Positions 9,576-19,484 of a stretch of DNA of 64,000 bases are shown piece by piece; positions within the stretch are counted from its first letter, which is position 1, and every line of letters starts with the position of its first letter. The notes beneath the pieces are model-generated. The model made no database searches. It was not told the DNA's origin and was given only the letters and a program-made list of their open reading frames with translations. This DNA is from Gracilaria vermiculophylla (taxonomy: Eukaryota > Rhodophyta > Florideophyceae > Gracilariales > Gracilariaceae). The stretch lies in contig JAHNZQ020003146.1 in the NCBI GenBank assembly GCA_019155205.2, positions 267,978-331,977 of the forward strand. Direction: 5' to 3'. The position numbers and the translations under genes are program-made.

Positions 9576-11347
9576 GTAAGCATTCTAAGTGCTTCGTACT
9601 AATCCAATGACTAATAGTGAAAGAAACGTAATCACAACTAGAGACAATTTGCGGTTGCTCCATGTGGAGAGTTTCAAACAAGTGAAGCATCGCGCATTTC
9701 TCAAGATTGATGCGTTGTGTACACCATACCGAAAAAAACAATGTGTAGGTCAAGGTTAAGAAATATATCGTCCGTCGCCCATACGAGGTTCACGTGTATG
9801 ACTCAGCCGAAGGCTGCTTCCCAAACTCAAAAGTGCGAGGTTGACATATACACGCTTCAGCGTGAATATGCTCTCGCATAGCGGGTTGTGTATCATTTCT
9901 TCGTCCGTGCCGATCGCTTCTGTGCATTTATTTGCAAACCTTCCTCACCGTGAAGCCCACCCGCGTGAAAAGCATACAAAAATTAAAGCTTTACAATGTC
10001 CATCGGACGAAGAGCGATTGCGATGTATTGCATTGCTTGCCTATAAAAGTAAGCCCATGGTCAACACTTGTGTTTTCCTCGGATGAAATCGCCGGATAAT
10101 CGTTGCAGGGACGTCGAATGAGCGAGTTTTGACAAGTGGCATGAGAAGGAGTAATGTAGGCGACGAGATATAGACAACGGTTTCCATATGCGATCGTCAT
10201 TTATGTCCACAGCCAAAATGTACTCAACGTTGTTATTCGATGGATTTGGGGCATTCAAAACTTCTACTTCTAGCATCAAAGGAACACACTAAACGTAAAC
10301 GGTGAGTGCTTTGGATGCCTTCGAATTTGGTGAAGAATTTGAACAATCTATGTTCTGAGTTTGGAGATTTTTGAGGAGAAGTTTTCATCATACCTCTCAT
10401 CGGGGATTTGCACGATGTGTTCAGCAGTTTCAAGAACGGAACAGAGACTGTATCGCAGTCGATTATGAAAGATGTCGAGGGATGGATACAGGTACATTTT
10501 CTGTGTGCCATAAGGGGGCAGAGGACGATTGGCTATTGATCCGGGTATTTTCGGCTTCTTGGTGACCATCCCGCATGTTGCGTCAGAAATACGTCGCAGT
10601 TTGGGCGCTTTTTGGTTTTGTTGTATATGTCGTCAAGTCTGTCGTACAACGCGATGCGTTCCTCGCGGATGTGTCCTACACAATCAAGACAGTTTTTAGC
10701 TACGAACGAAGTCTGGACTAGTGCGTCTCTTCGCACTATTATGAAGCTCACCTTGTAGATAAGTGTTGTTTTACTTCAAACGCCTCCTTCTGTTCTACCC
10801 TTTCGCATAGTATAGTAGTATCCAAAAATAAAGGCAACGGAAAGCAAAAACCGCTGCAGTACTGACTGCAGATGGCAAGAAGTGGAGATGACATGAGGAG
10901 CGCGAGTTGCTCCAGTCAATCAAAAATTTTGACAAGTCGAGGAAGGTAATGCGTTGTTTATGATTTGCAAATTCATCAACGTTGCTTCGTGAACAGCAAG
11001 GCAAAAGGCTGCCTCTCGTGAAGAGGAGTACCACAATGTGCTCGTATTTACGCATGACTTTGGCACATTGGTGACGTAAACCAAATTCGGGGCATTCATT
11101 AGACATGGCGCCTTACATGCTGCGGAGGCAAACGTCAAGGTGTTTCATTGCGGGTTGCAAGCTGTCTTACATCTGCATGGCAACACTGGAATTACGAACT
11201 TTCAAGATACTTCACTGCCTTTCACTTTTTCACGGTCTGACTTGCTACTTCACTCTATTTGACGCACAACCCGACCTCCTTGATGTGACTATTTTACTGT
11301 GAATATGAAGCAGGGACACAAGAATACTTTATGCTTTATAACAATGA
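9576..11347. other. Intergenic stretch with scattered minus-strand ORF relics
   Basis: No intact gene is supported. Minus-strand frames at 10751-10533, 10569-10348 and 10279-10061 look weakly protein-like (for example N-C-L-D-C-V-G-H-I-R-E-E-R-I, then N-R-P-L-P-P-Y-G) and lie in order but in different frames. They may be a frameshifted relic of an unknown gene. A plus-strand TATAAAAG at about 10031 has no gene after it that I can support. Confidence 0.35.
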
Positions 11348-11821
11348 TTACGGGTATTCTTCGCGTAGGCCATGAATCGCGCACAAATTCGCATCTTCAA
11401 ACAGCCCGGTCAGGTATGCCTCGGAGGATTCCTGCAAAGCCCTCACGGCAGCTTCACGAAACCCCAACTCCTCCCGAAAGTCTTGCGCGATTTCTCGAGT
11501 CAAGCGCTGCAACAGAAGCTTTGGAACGAGCAGAGCCGTGTTGTTTTGATACTTTTGGATTTCACGAAGGGCCACCGTGCCCGGGCGGGTGCGGTTCGGC
11601 TTTTTCATGCCAGCCCTGCCAGCCGTGGATGGGGCTGGGGCTTATGGGATGGGCGTCATGTCAGCGTGAGGAAGCGGTTGGGTTTTGAGAGAGAGCTCGT
11701 AGTGCATGCTAGTCGCGATGACGGCGTTGTGGATGATGTGCGAGTGCTCTGCACACATGAGGACACCTGCGGATCTTCCTTTCAGGGTATTTTCCATTGC
11801 TTGCGGCTTCGCTCTGGCGAT
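11348..11821 (-). pseudogene. Histone H3 relic
   Basis: The minus strand from about 11641 to 11350 encodes a clear H3 histone fold: [15 protein letters not shown], then [17 protein letters not shown] and [11 protein letters not shown]. It stops after I-H-G-L-R-E-E-Y-P, so the last 20 or so residues of a normal H3 are missing. Upstream in the same frame, A-R-A-K-P-Q-A (11818 downward) matches the H3 tail A-R-T-K-Q-T-A. It follows ATC at 11821-11819 where the start ATG should be, and is separated from the fold by about 125 nt ending in an in-frame TAA. That spacer begins with GT and ends with AG, so it could be an old intron. The lost start, missing C-terminus and changes at invariant residues point to a pseudogene. 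There is no loop-1 insertion of the CenH3 kind. Confidence 0.7.
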
Positions 11822-12224
11822 CTGTGCTGAGGGGTCTGACGCGCTTGTTTGGGAACGCCAGTTTTGGCTGAGCTGCTGAGGATTGTGGACAGGGCGAGCA
11901 CATGAGACTATTCTTGACCATCGTATTCTTATTGGATACAATGACCCGAAGTCAAAGTGTTGTTGACTCCACCATCTCGGGACAACAATAGCTAAGGACG
12001 GCCCCGAGATGGTGGAATGCTTCTGAGCCCCTCGACCGGGACGTTTCGGCAAGATATTGGAGCTGGACGTCGGCAAATCGTTCAAAATATCCGCTTCTTC
12101 ATAACTTACGTGTTGAGGACAACGCACTGGACTGAATAAGCGGAGACAAAGACTCATCTACAGCAACGGCCCGCCCTTTCATCTTACGCTGTCTATAACA
12201 GGGCATCACGTTCACCTACAAACA
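11822..12224. other. Intergenic, nothing supported
   Basis: A minus-strand open frame crosses this stretch in the same frame as the histone H3 relic, but its sequence resembles no family and it is probably incidental. A short inverted pair (ACCATCTCGGG near 11970 and CCCGAGATGGT near 12003) could form a hairpin. Confidence 0.35.
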
Positions 12225-12620
12225 AAACTGACAAGCACAAGTGTACATGAGCGTGAAGGACGGGGAGGAGGTTGCAAGCATGGTTTCCTAGATGGTGAAC
12301 ACCAGGATGGCTTTTTTCAGTAACGGATCGCGGCACGCACACAAGCTCTACTTATGTAAAGAGAACTCACTTGTCCTTGTTTCATGCCGGGCAAACATCA
12401 AAATCAGCTCTCCATTATCGTCACCGTCCTCTCAGTGTCGAGCAGCAACATATTTGCAAGCGTCCGGTCAGGCATTGCTGGCTTGCGCGACAGGTACTTG
12501 TCAACAAAAGGTAAAGGCGGCGGGACAGAATATACAGTTTTGTTGGGTCATCGAATAGAGCGCTAACGACAGTATTTGCGGTGCAATACTTTCACTGTGT
12601 GCGAGGTACTCGTGGAAAAT
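12225..12620 (+). pseudogene. Mosaic relic of the EF-hand kinase and secreted-protein loci
   Basis: Two blocks copy sequence found further right in the same orientation and order. 12228-12335 matches the kinase at about 15136-15243 (the G-V-K-D-G-E-Q-V-A-V-K region around the ATP-binding Lys), with substitutions, a frame shift and stops. 12370-12600 matches the secreted-protein gene at about 17360-17560, including the S-G-I-T-G-L-R-D-R-Y stretch (here S-G-I-A-G-L-R-D-R-Y). Its first part (ATGCCGGGC..., then TCGTCACCGTCCTCTCAGTG) also matches the kinase 3' flank at about 16275-16345. More than 2 kb of the source arrangement is absent between blocks. It is not expressed as a useful protein; it is a decayed, deleted duplicate. 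Confidence 0.75.
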
Positions 12621-13148
12621 CACTTTGGGCTGCATAGTGGTCTGAGCTGGGGCAGGGCGGAAATCGCACCCGCGACGCGTGCGATACAATGTATTGAAGA
12701 GTATCAGGGAGATATGAGACGCAACGTGGGAACGCATCGGGACTTTGCAGACCTCGGATCGCCCATACTTTTGCTGCGTAAAGGATCAAATCAAGTATGG
12801 AGCGAAAGCGTTCAGAGAGCGGGGAGCTGGAGGGGATTGCATGGTATCCTAAGTAAGAAACGCTCCTCTAAATACAGACGTATGCTTCTGGCACCCAAAA
12901 GACTGGTGACGCATTTCACAGGCACATATTTACGGCATATACTGAAGCTGCTCGACATACCGACGCATCCCGAGCGGCCGCGAGGTTCGGCAATCGCAAC
13001 GAGTTGTGAAGGGTGACAAGACAAGAACGGCGTCAGCGGCCGTCATCGGATAGCGGCGTGCACGGCAAGGAAACGGGGCGCCCAGGACCTCCACGAAGGC
13101 ATAACCAACCGGCGAAAGCGCAGCTGCCATGTGCAGGCAGGCACGGCA
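12621..13148. other. Intergenic, 3' flank of eS28
   Basis: No supported gene. Open frames on both strands are short and without recognisable features. Similarity to the secreted-protein locus fades out near 12620. Confidence 0.35.
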
Positions 13149-13449
13149 TTACCTGAAGCGGCGCGCCTCTCGCTCGGACTCTAGCAGCGCCAGGAGGTCT
13201 CCCTCGCGAACCGGGCCCTTGACGTTGCGGATGATGGAGCGATTTTGGTCGTCGAGGAACTCGACGCGGACCTGGGTGATGCCGCCGCGAGACCCAGTGC
13301 GGCCGATGATCTTGGAAACCTTCGCAATCTTCACGGGCTGATCCTGTGGTGGTTTGAGGAGCGATTTGGTTAGCGACTGCGGTGCACGGGCTAGAAGTCC
13401 TGCATAGATATGGGACTTGCGGGCCTCAAGTTTGGACTGAACTTACCAT
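13149..13449 (-). CDS. RPS28: Small ribosomal subunit protein eS28 (RPS28), two exons
   Basis: Exon 2 (13343-13149) encodes nearly all of eS28: [23 protein letters not shown], then [11 protein letters not shown] and the final [10 protein letters not shown]. Exon 1 contributes only the start codon: ATG at 13449-13447 is followed directly by GTAAGT. The intron (13446-13344, 103 nt) has CGCTAACC as a likely branch site and ends in CACAG. The joined product is 65 residues, the normal size (64-69). eS28 is a component of the 40S head near the mRNA exit. The intron right after the initiator codon makes any annotation that ignores splicing lose the true start. Confidence 0.9.
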
Positions 13450-14251
13450 TGTTACTTTTGCTGGGAGGGAGCTTTGGGAGGCCTCGGGACGACAGGGGTG
13501 TTGGCGGGGGCGGCGCAGCGCGTGTCGGCAAAGTGCGTGACGGACGACGGCGGCCGCGGTCTGCAACTGGCGCCGCTCATGATTCGATGCGCACATACCG
13601 AGTGAATATACACGTGTGTAAGCTGTCCGAAATATGAGCGTCTCGGTGATGGGCTTGTGCGCTGCATGGTGCTGATAGGCGTGGCGCATGGACGTTGACG
13701 AATGCTCCATCGCCTCGCGTCGAGCTGTGGGTAAGAAAAGCACGCACGCCACACCGTCGGCCACTGCGGGCACACGAGGGCGGCCACCGAGCAGCTCGGG
13801 TGGCGGAAGCTGGTCGGTAGCGTTCATCGCTTGTGGGGTACCCAACTGCCCCTATCGCCACGAATGTCACCGTATGAGCAGCGGCGCGGAGGGACACGGT
13901 TTGCACACGCCTGCTTCTTTCACCGGCTAACGCGACCTCGTATCATCGACCAAACTTGGCGCGTTGTTTCGTAGGCCCAGTCGGAGAGACCTCGTATCCC
14001 ACAATTCACTGCTTGTGTCAAGTCCCTTTCTCGCGTCCCCATGGCCCCTTCTTTCGTCCGCTCTCGCCGACTGCCGAAGCCTGCACAACCCATCATGTTA
14101 CGCGCCCACCTTTTCCGCTGTGCTCGCACGGCGTCCAAAATGAGCTTGCTAGTCTCCAACGCTTGAACGACAAGACGTGGCCGAAGCCAAGTGTCTTGTC
14201 AACCTCACGCGGCGTCGTGGTGCTCTGTGTTGCGGCAGTAAAGGCTCCGCC
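13450..14251. other. Upstream regions of eS28 (-) and the EF-hand kinase (+)
   Basis: An 800-bp divergent interval. Long overlapping open frames occur on both strands because the sequence is GC-rich, but none resembles a protein family. The 14000-14110 part is C/T-rich on the + strand, as before other start codons here. No TATA box is obvious. Confidence 0.4.
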
Positions 14252-16240
14252 ATGAACAGCCAAATCCGAAGAGCCTTGGAACAAGAGCAGCGTCATTTCG
14301 CGCGAATCAAAGAGCAAAACTCGCCCTCAGACTGCATCATCGCCACCTCCTTGGAGTTTGATTCTAGCTCAAACCTGCTCTGTCAATGCACCACAGCCGA
14401 TGACAGTCAGTATGCACTGTGCGTCGTGTTGGACGAACCGGCGCGTCTCAGTTGGAAGGAGAGTCGCGCCCTCGCGCGAGTCATCCAGGCGGCTCAAAGA
14501 GGGGCTTCCATAACTAAGCAATCCTTTGAACAGCTTGTGGGCGATCTCCGTCAAACCTGCGGAAGAGTTGAAGGCCCGAAACAAATCGCGGGCGTCAATT
14601 GCGCTGCTTGCTTCCCAGGTCCATCACGGATTGCCGTTCGAGATCCGAACACCATCATTTCCACATCTGTCTCGTTTGACGACGAGCAGAAAACTCTCAT
14701 ATTCAAATCAGACACAAACTTCGGAAACACTTATTTCATTTCTCTCAATCTTCAACTGCCAGATCATCAACTTACCAAACTTGATTGCCAGGCGATAGTT
14801 CATGCATTGCGTATGCTTGAAATCGGCGACGTTCTTTATCGCACCCGCTTTTTCGCTCATGGTCTCAAGCTGCGCCAGTACTTCAATTTCGTTAACGCCG
14901 TAGAGGAAACTGCATCGAATGAGTACATGATTTGCATAACTCCGACGTCAGCACCCAACCCAGCTACAATTCAAGGCGTTTTCATTCGCGCGGCCATATC
15001 ATACGGCTGCGGCGTGGAACCGGACTTAAAAAGCGGGGAACAAGCCGCGTCGAGCACTGAAGAACCAACCTCTACATCATTACACTCCCCATATCATGGA
15101 ATCACATTTACCAAATGCCTGAAACAAAGCGGACAGGCACAGGTGTACATCGGCGTGAAGGACGGCGAGCAAGTTGCAGTCAAGGTTTTTCTAGATGGTG
15201 AAAAACAGGATGACTTTTTCAAAAACGAACTGAAGCTACTACTCAAAATGACCGACCATCCAAATGTTGTGCAAGTTTACGACTTTTTCGCATTTCCGAA
15301 ACCGGCGATCGTTATGGAATATGTTGAAGGCGAAAACTTGATGGAGTTTTTGACGACGAACCCAAGAGTGTCTGAAGAGGAAGGTAAGAAGATTGTGTTG
15401 GGGATCGCCGACGGTCTTTATCATCTACATAAAAACAAAGTGATTCATCGCGATCTAAAAACTCCAAACATTATGAGGCGAACAGACGGTGTGCCAGTTA
15501 TAATTGATTTGGGATTAAGTGCGGTGTTGAAGAGAGCCAGCAGTATCCCTGTGCGGACGTCCCAGCTTGCAGAGGACGATGTCTCAAGGGTAGGACGTTT
15601 GGCCGCTCTTGCATCAACCGCCTACGAACGAAATGAAACAATCAACGGAAAGGGGTCGCTTTTATGGATTACACCCGAGATGATCTTGAACAATGAATGG
15701 AGTGAACGTAGTGATGTGTATGCGTTCGGGATTATCATGTGGGAAGTGTTTTCAGGCAAAACGCCCTTTCTTTCGGACATTGCAAACGCTGGTGAAATGC
15801 ATGGACAAGAACTGGAGTTGGCAGTGCTGCAAGCTATTGTTAATGGGGTGCGGCCCTCAATGTCACGCGTAAGCCACATTGCGCCGTACCTTCAAGACAC
15901 GATTAAGATGTGTTGGCGTGCAAACCCACGCAATCGGCCAACGATGATGCGCGTAAGAGACATATTGCTCGGTAACGACCCCAAGCAGCTGTTCCAGGCC
16001 TGCGATACAGACCAGTCCGGCTACCTTCAATTTGGGGAGTTTGCGCAATTCATGGAGAAGTACACGCAAGGCTCTTTCGGACCGGAGGAAGTTGTGTTTG
16101 TGTTCAATTACATTGATTCGGACAACGACAAGCGCATAAGCTTCACTGAGTTCGAAAACTCGTGGAGTTTTCTTCAACAATATGGTCTATCATCCTTTAT
16201 TGCCAATGAGAACAGGACTGTTTTCGACCAAGAAAATTAA
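14252..16240 (+). CDS. Protein kinase with two C-terminal EF-hands (TKL-like catalytic domain)
   Basis: The intronless 662-residue protein has an N-terminal region of about 280 residues that I do not recognise. A kinase domain follows (about 284-575): V-A-V-K with the ATP-binding Lys near 310, H-R-D-L-K-T-P-N near 400, D-L-G-L-S in place of DFG near 418, and W-I-T-P-E-M for the APE motif. The Gly loop is poor (Q-S-G-Q-A-Q-V). The C-lobe pattern (R-S-D-V-Y-A-F-G-I-I-M-W-E-V, then C-W-R-A-N-P-R-N-R-P) is of the TKL/tyrosine-kinase-like type. Two canonical EF-hand loops follow: D-T-D-Q-S-G-Y-L-Q-F-G-E (about 586) and D-S-D-N-D-K-R-I-S-F-T-E (about 623). Calcium control is therefore likely, but this is not a CDPK, which has a CaMK-type kinase and usually four EF-hands. 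The first ATG in a good context (CCGCCATGA) is used. Confidence 0.88.
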   Translation: MNSQIRRALEQEQRHFARIKEQNSPSDCIIATSLEFDSSSNLLCQCTTADDSQYALCVVLDEPARLSWKESRALARVIQAAQRGASITKQSFEQLVGDLRQTCGRVEGPKQIAGVNCAACFPGPSRIAVRDPNTIISTSVSFDDEQKTLIFKSDTNFGNTYFISLNLQLPDHQLTKLDCQAIVHALRMLEIGDVLYRTRFFAHGLKLRQYFNFVNAVEETASNEYMICITPTSAPNPATIQGVFIRAAISYGCGVEPDLKSGEQAASSTEEPTSTSLHSPYHGITFTKCLKQSGQAQVYIGVKDGEQVAVKVFLDGEKQDDFFKNELKLLLKMTDHPNVVQVYDFFAFPKPAIVMEYVEGENLMEFLTTNPRVSEEEGKKIVLGIADGLYHLHKNKVIHRDLKTPNIMRRTDGVPVIIDLGLSAVLKRASSIPVRTSQLAEDDVSRVGRLAALASTAYERNETINGKGSLLWITPEMILNNEWSERSDVYAFGIIMWEVFSGKTPFLSDIANAGEMHGQELELAVLQAIVNGVRPSMSRVSHIAPYLQDTIKMCWRANPRNRPTMMRVRDILLGNDPKQLFQACDTDQSGYLQFGEFAQFMEKYTQGSFGPEEVVFVFNYIDSDNDKRISFTEFENSWSFLQQYGLSSFIANENRTVFDQEN

Positions 16241-16964
16241 CTTGTCGATAGTTGCGGAAAATGTAAAGCCATCGTTGTCCTTTTATCATGCCGGGCGAAC
16301 TTTGGGCATGGCGCTAGCAGTATCGTCACCGTCCTCTCAGTGTTGAAGGGCACTGGTTTGCAGATCAAATTACTATTCCTGGGATCTTGCAAGGTTCGTA
16401 CGCTGGGCCGCTCGTGGAGAGAGGACCATGCTCCGCAGCAAAGCACAACCACAGCAATGTCTCACTCTTACCTTCTTTAAAGATTTTAGCAAAACACCAG
16501 AACCATCCGCTATAGTTAGGTGTAGCCCTCAGCTTTCTCTTAATTTATTGCCGGATCGACTCTTCGCATGATTGAAATGATAGAATTTGCCTTTCACGCG
16601 GTTTTTTACGTGTCGGGGATAGGAACCAGCGGCGCTTTGGTGAGGTTTGTGCAACTTTGTTTAAAACGGATTTATATGTGCGTTACATGGCTCTGCGGGG
16701 AAATCATCAGATAATGATTATTACGAGGCACGGTTATTGCACGTCGTATTAAAACTCGGTAGTATGGATTGTGGTTGCATTTTATCTTGGTCCTCACCGA
16801 TTCTTCTCGCCCTCTTTTCCCCTTTAAAAGACGCCCGTGCTCTGCAGTCCGCACTGTTCATGCTTGGAGTGACAACAAGCAGCTTTTGGAAGTAACGATT
16901 TACTTCTCGCGTGTTTGCCCTCATTTCGGCTGGGTATCTATTCGTGTTTTGCCAAATATTCGAG
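16241..16964. other. Intergenic with a secreted-protein relic and a TATA-like box
   Basis: 16262-16345 contains the same words (ATGCCGGGC, then TCGTCACCGTCCTCTCAGTG) as the relic at 12372-12455, so it is probably another fragment of the secreted-protein gene family lying in the kinase 3' flank. CCCCTTTAAAAGACG at about 16817-16831 may be the TATA-like element of the next gene, some 140 nt before its ATG. Confidence 0.45.
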
Positions 16965-18009
16965 ATGAGGTGTCACTTAACTCTCTTCATGCTAATCAAC
17001 GTGGCTTGCTTGTCGCTTGCCATAAAGGGGGTAGAGTACTTGATTTCTGATGACTTTGCTGGCCATTCGCTTGTCTGCCAGGGTCAGTGTCACAAGGCGC
17101 AATCATCATCTGTTCATCTCGCGGCCCCATTCGGCTCAGATGCCAACTCGTTCTATGACAATCTGAGAATGGTTTTACCGCTTAGCGCGCCCAAAGAAAA
17201 CGTACATCCGTCTGTCTCTCGCAAGTCAGCGGACAAGGATGAGGATTCTAAGAACGAGGCTGCAGATGAAACACCGTCGGAGGACACTTGTAAGAAGGCT
17301 GACTGTGCGCTGCTCAAGGAAAAGTTGAACTGCTCTACCGCAGGCACGTATTCCAGGATTGCATTCGTCCCACTCCTGAGCATCAAAGGTGGCGGTTATT
17401 TGTTTGCGAGTGTCTCATCCGGCATTACTGGATTGCGAGACAGGTATTTCTCAATGGAAGACGAAGGCGGGCCTGCAGGGTACACCGTTTTTGTCGGGTC
17501 TCCAAAGGGGATGCCTACGACGGTATTTGCGGTACGGCCCTTCACCTTGTACGAGAAATTCGGTTTGACCGACCAAGTTTGTAATGACTAACGTGTGAGC
17601 GCTCTTTGTTCCTGCGATGCAGATCCTCCAACCGACGCGCGCTGGCTCGACAACGAACGGACCATTGAAATTCTCGATTGAGCAAGCGCTTATTTCGTCG
17701 CCGTCACGGGCGCGAATTCCTCTGAGGTCCAAGCTCGTGCGAGTTGGAAAGTTCGAGAATCTGGCGTGCACGTTCGACGAAGACAGTCCTTTCCGCCCTC
17801 TGCCCCGGGGCTTGGTGCGAGAAATCGAAAGCGATAGCCTGTTGTCTGCGAATGGTTATTTCAAAATCGCCTTCAAGGCGCAAACGAATATCACCTCAGT
17901 TGCGCTTACCCTGGGGCGCAAGCAATGCGCGGCAGTTGTGCTGAGCACGGCGCCTCCATGCTGCGTCGTGAGAGCTGATATTCCGGTTTCTTACGGAAGT
18001 GGTTGCTGA
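16965..18009 (+). CDS. Predicted secreted protein, two exons, unknown family
   Basis: Exon 1 (16965-17531) starts with M-R-C-H-L followed by a hydrophobic run ending in S-L-A-I-K-G, a typical signal peptide. Next come an acidic/charged linker, a Cys-rich patch (C-K-K-A-D-C, then K-L-N-C) and the conserved-looking S-G-I-T-G-L-R-D-R-Y and G-Y-T-V-F-V-G segments. The unspliced frame stops at 17591. However, GTACGG at 17532, a TGACTAAC branch-like site at 17586 and GATGCAG ending at 17622 define a 91-nt intron that joins, in frame, a second exon (17623-18009) of 128 residues with beta-rich sequence and several Cys. Donor GTATTT at 17523 is an alternative, also in frame. The spliced product is about 317 residues. 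An upstream ATG at 16911 would place the signal peptide internally. Relics of related copies lie at 12370-12600 and 16262-16345, so this belongs to a local duplicated family. No known family is recognised. Confidence 0.6.
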
Positions 18010-18681
18010 GCGAGCTGTCACGTTCGAGGGCGATGATGTGGTCGTGGGGGGAGACAGAAAATGCGCAGTTGACCCCCCCCCGCACCGCTCTATGTTTTGC
18101 AAGTCCTTCACACTGAAACCCTTAGCATTGAAGCTGTAAAAAACGATCGTCAACCCTGTCACCTCGCGCCAAAAAGCTCTGTGTCTGTCGACACAGGCGA
18201 GCAATGACAGGAAAACCTCTCGGGGCCAGGAAAGAAACACCGGCATCGACGCGCTCTGCGTGCAGAAAGGAGCCGCACAAGGGTGCCTCGCGGGAGGGTC
18301 CGCCTCGGCACCTTCGCACATTCGCCGGTGTTTGTGTGTTTGGTTGTTCCAAAGTGTGCACAGCGTACGCGTAAGAAGGGCAGTGCGCCGCGCAGCACTG
18401 CATCGCGGACGAATGGCGCGCGCGCGCGCGCGCACGCCGCCGCCGCGCGCTGCTTTTGCGCGCGCGCGGCGCACGCCCCCCGACGTACGTCGATCCGACA
18501 CCGCTGTGCCAGCCGCGGTGAGCGCTCGGTTGCGCGGCCGTCCGCGGACTCGAACGAGGGAGCCGCGCCGCTCATCTCAACTGTGAACAAGAGCAGTTAC
18601 TCCCCCGGCAACAGCGCGTCATCGCCCGCACACCCCTCGCTCTTGCCCCTTTCTGCGCCGTCACGCAGCATCCGAGCCAGC
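18010..18681. other. Upstream region of MIA40 with a CG-dinucleotide run
   Basis: A GC-rich 672-bp stretch. It holds a nine-C run near 18069-18077 and an alternating CG/GC run at about 18415-18432. The last 100 bp before the MIA40 ATG are C/T-rich. Open frames on the minus strand across it are Arg/Ala-rich and look like composition artefacts. Confidence 0.4.
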
Positions 18682-19281
18682 ATGGAACCCAAAGCCGCGT
18701 CGCCTCCGGAAACTGAGCCCGAGCCAGAAGTGTTTGCGGCGTCTGCGTCAGAAAAGGCCATAATGGCGGGCAGAAGCGATTCAGATGTGCCACATCTGGC
18801 AGATCTGTCCGAAGAACCGCTCAACGCGACGCACAAGGAGCCGGAGCAGCATCAGCAACGCGTCGAAAGGAACGACCATGAGGAAGCCCCGCAATCATCA
18901 GCTGTAGCAGATCCAGATGCTTCCAAGGGCGAACGCGAAATCGCCCCCGCCGCACCGCATGACTCACATCCGAGCAGCGAACGCGCTTTGACCAAAGAGG
19001 AGCTCATCGAAGAGGCACTCAACTGCCCTTGCATTGCGTCCATGAAAGAAGGATCCTGTGGAGATTCGTTTATCGAGGCGTACAAATGCTTTTTGCAAAG
19101 CGAGACGGAGCCCAAGGGTATGGACTGTATGGAAAACTTCAAGACCATGCAATCTTGCCTTGCAGAACATCCGGACGAATATAACTTGGACGACGATGAC
19201 GCTGAGGACCCGTTTTCAATCTCAAAGGAAAAGCACGAACCTGACGCACCCCAAGTCAAGTCGGAGTCACCATCTGCGTAA
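18682..19281 (+). CDS. MIA40: MIA40/CHCHD4-like intermembrane-space import oxidoreductase
   Basis: The 199-residue protein carries the MIA40 signature: the redox-active C-P-C at residues 115-117 followed by twin CX9C motifs (Cys126/Cys136 and Cys149/Cys159) with F-I-E-A-Y-K-C-F and M-E-N-F-K-T-M-Q-S-C between. MIA40 oxidises and traps small Cys-motif proteins entering the mitochondrial intermembrane space, with Erv1 as electron acceptor. The N-terminal 105 residues are acidic and low-complexity with no transmembrane anchor, as in plant and animal forms and unlike the yeast protein. The C-terminus is also acidic. The ATG at 18682 is the first plausible start; the frame is open further upstream only in GC-rich non-coding sequence. 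Confidence 0.92.
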   Translation: MEPKAASPPETEPEPEVFAASASEKAIMAGRSDSDVPHLADLSEEPLNATHKEPEQHQQRVERNDHEEAPQSSAVADPDASKGEREIAPAAPHDSHPSSERALTKEELIEEALNCPCIASMKEGSCGDSFIEAYKCFLQSETEPKGMDCMENFKTMQSCLAEHPDEYNLDDDDAEDPFSISKEKHEPDAPQVKSESPSA

Positions 19282-19484
19282 TGTTGAAGAGTGGCAGAAT
19301 GCTCATTTTGGCTAATGTACTACTGTTGTGAGGTATATGGCCACACCCCTTTTTGAGACAGACTTGTGTTGTTAATAGATACCGTTTACAGTTTTTGTCT
19401 CATGAGTCGCATCGTTTCTCGTGTTTTCCACCATTCACTTCATGCGTCGAGATTTGGCTTTAATCATATAACTTCTACCACAAG

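Noticed and set aside
14177..14251. Starting the kinase at 14177
   Set aside because: The codon is GTG. The ATG at 14252 has a good context and is the first in frame.
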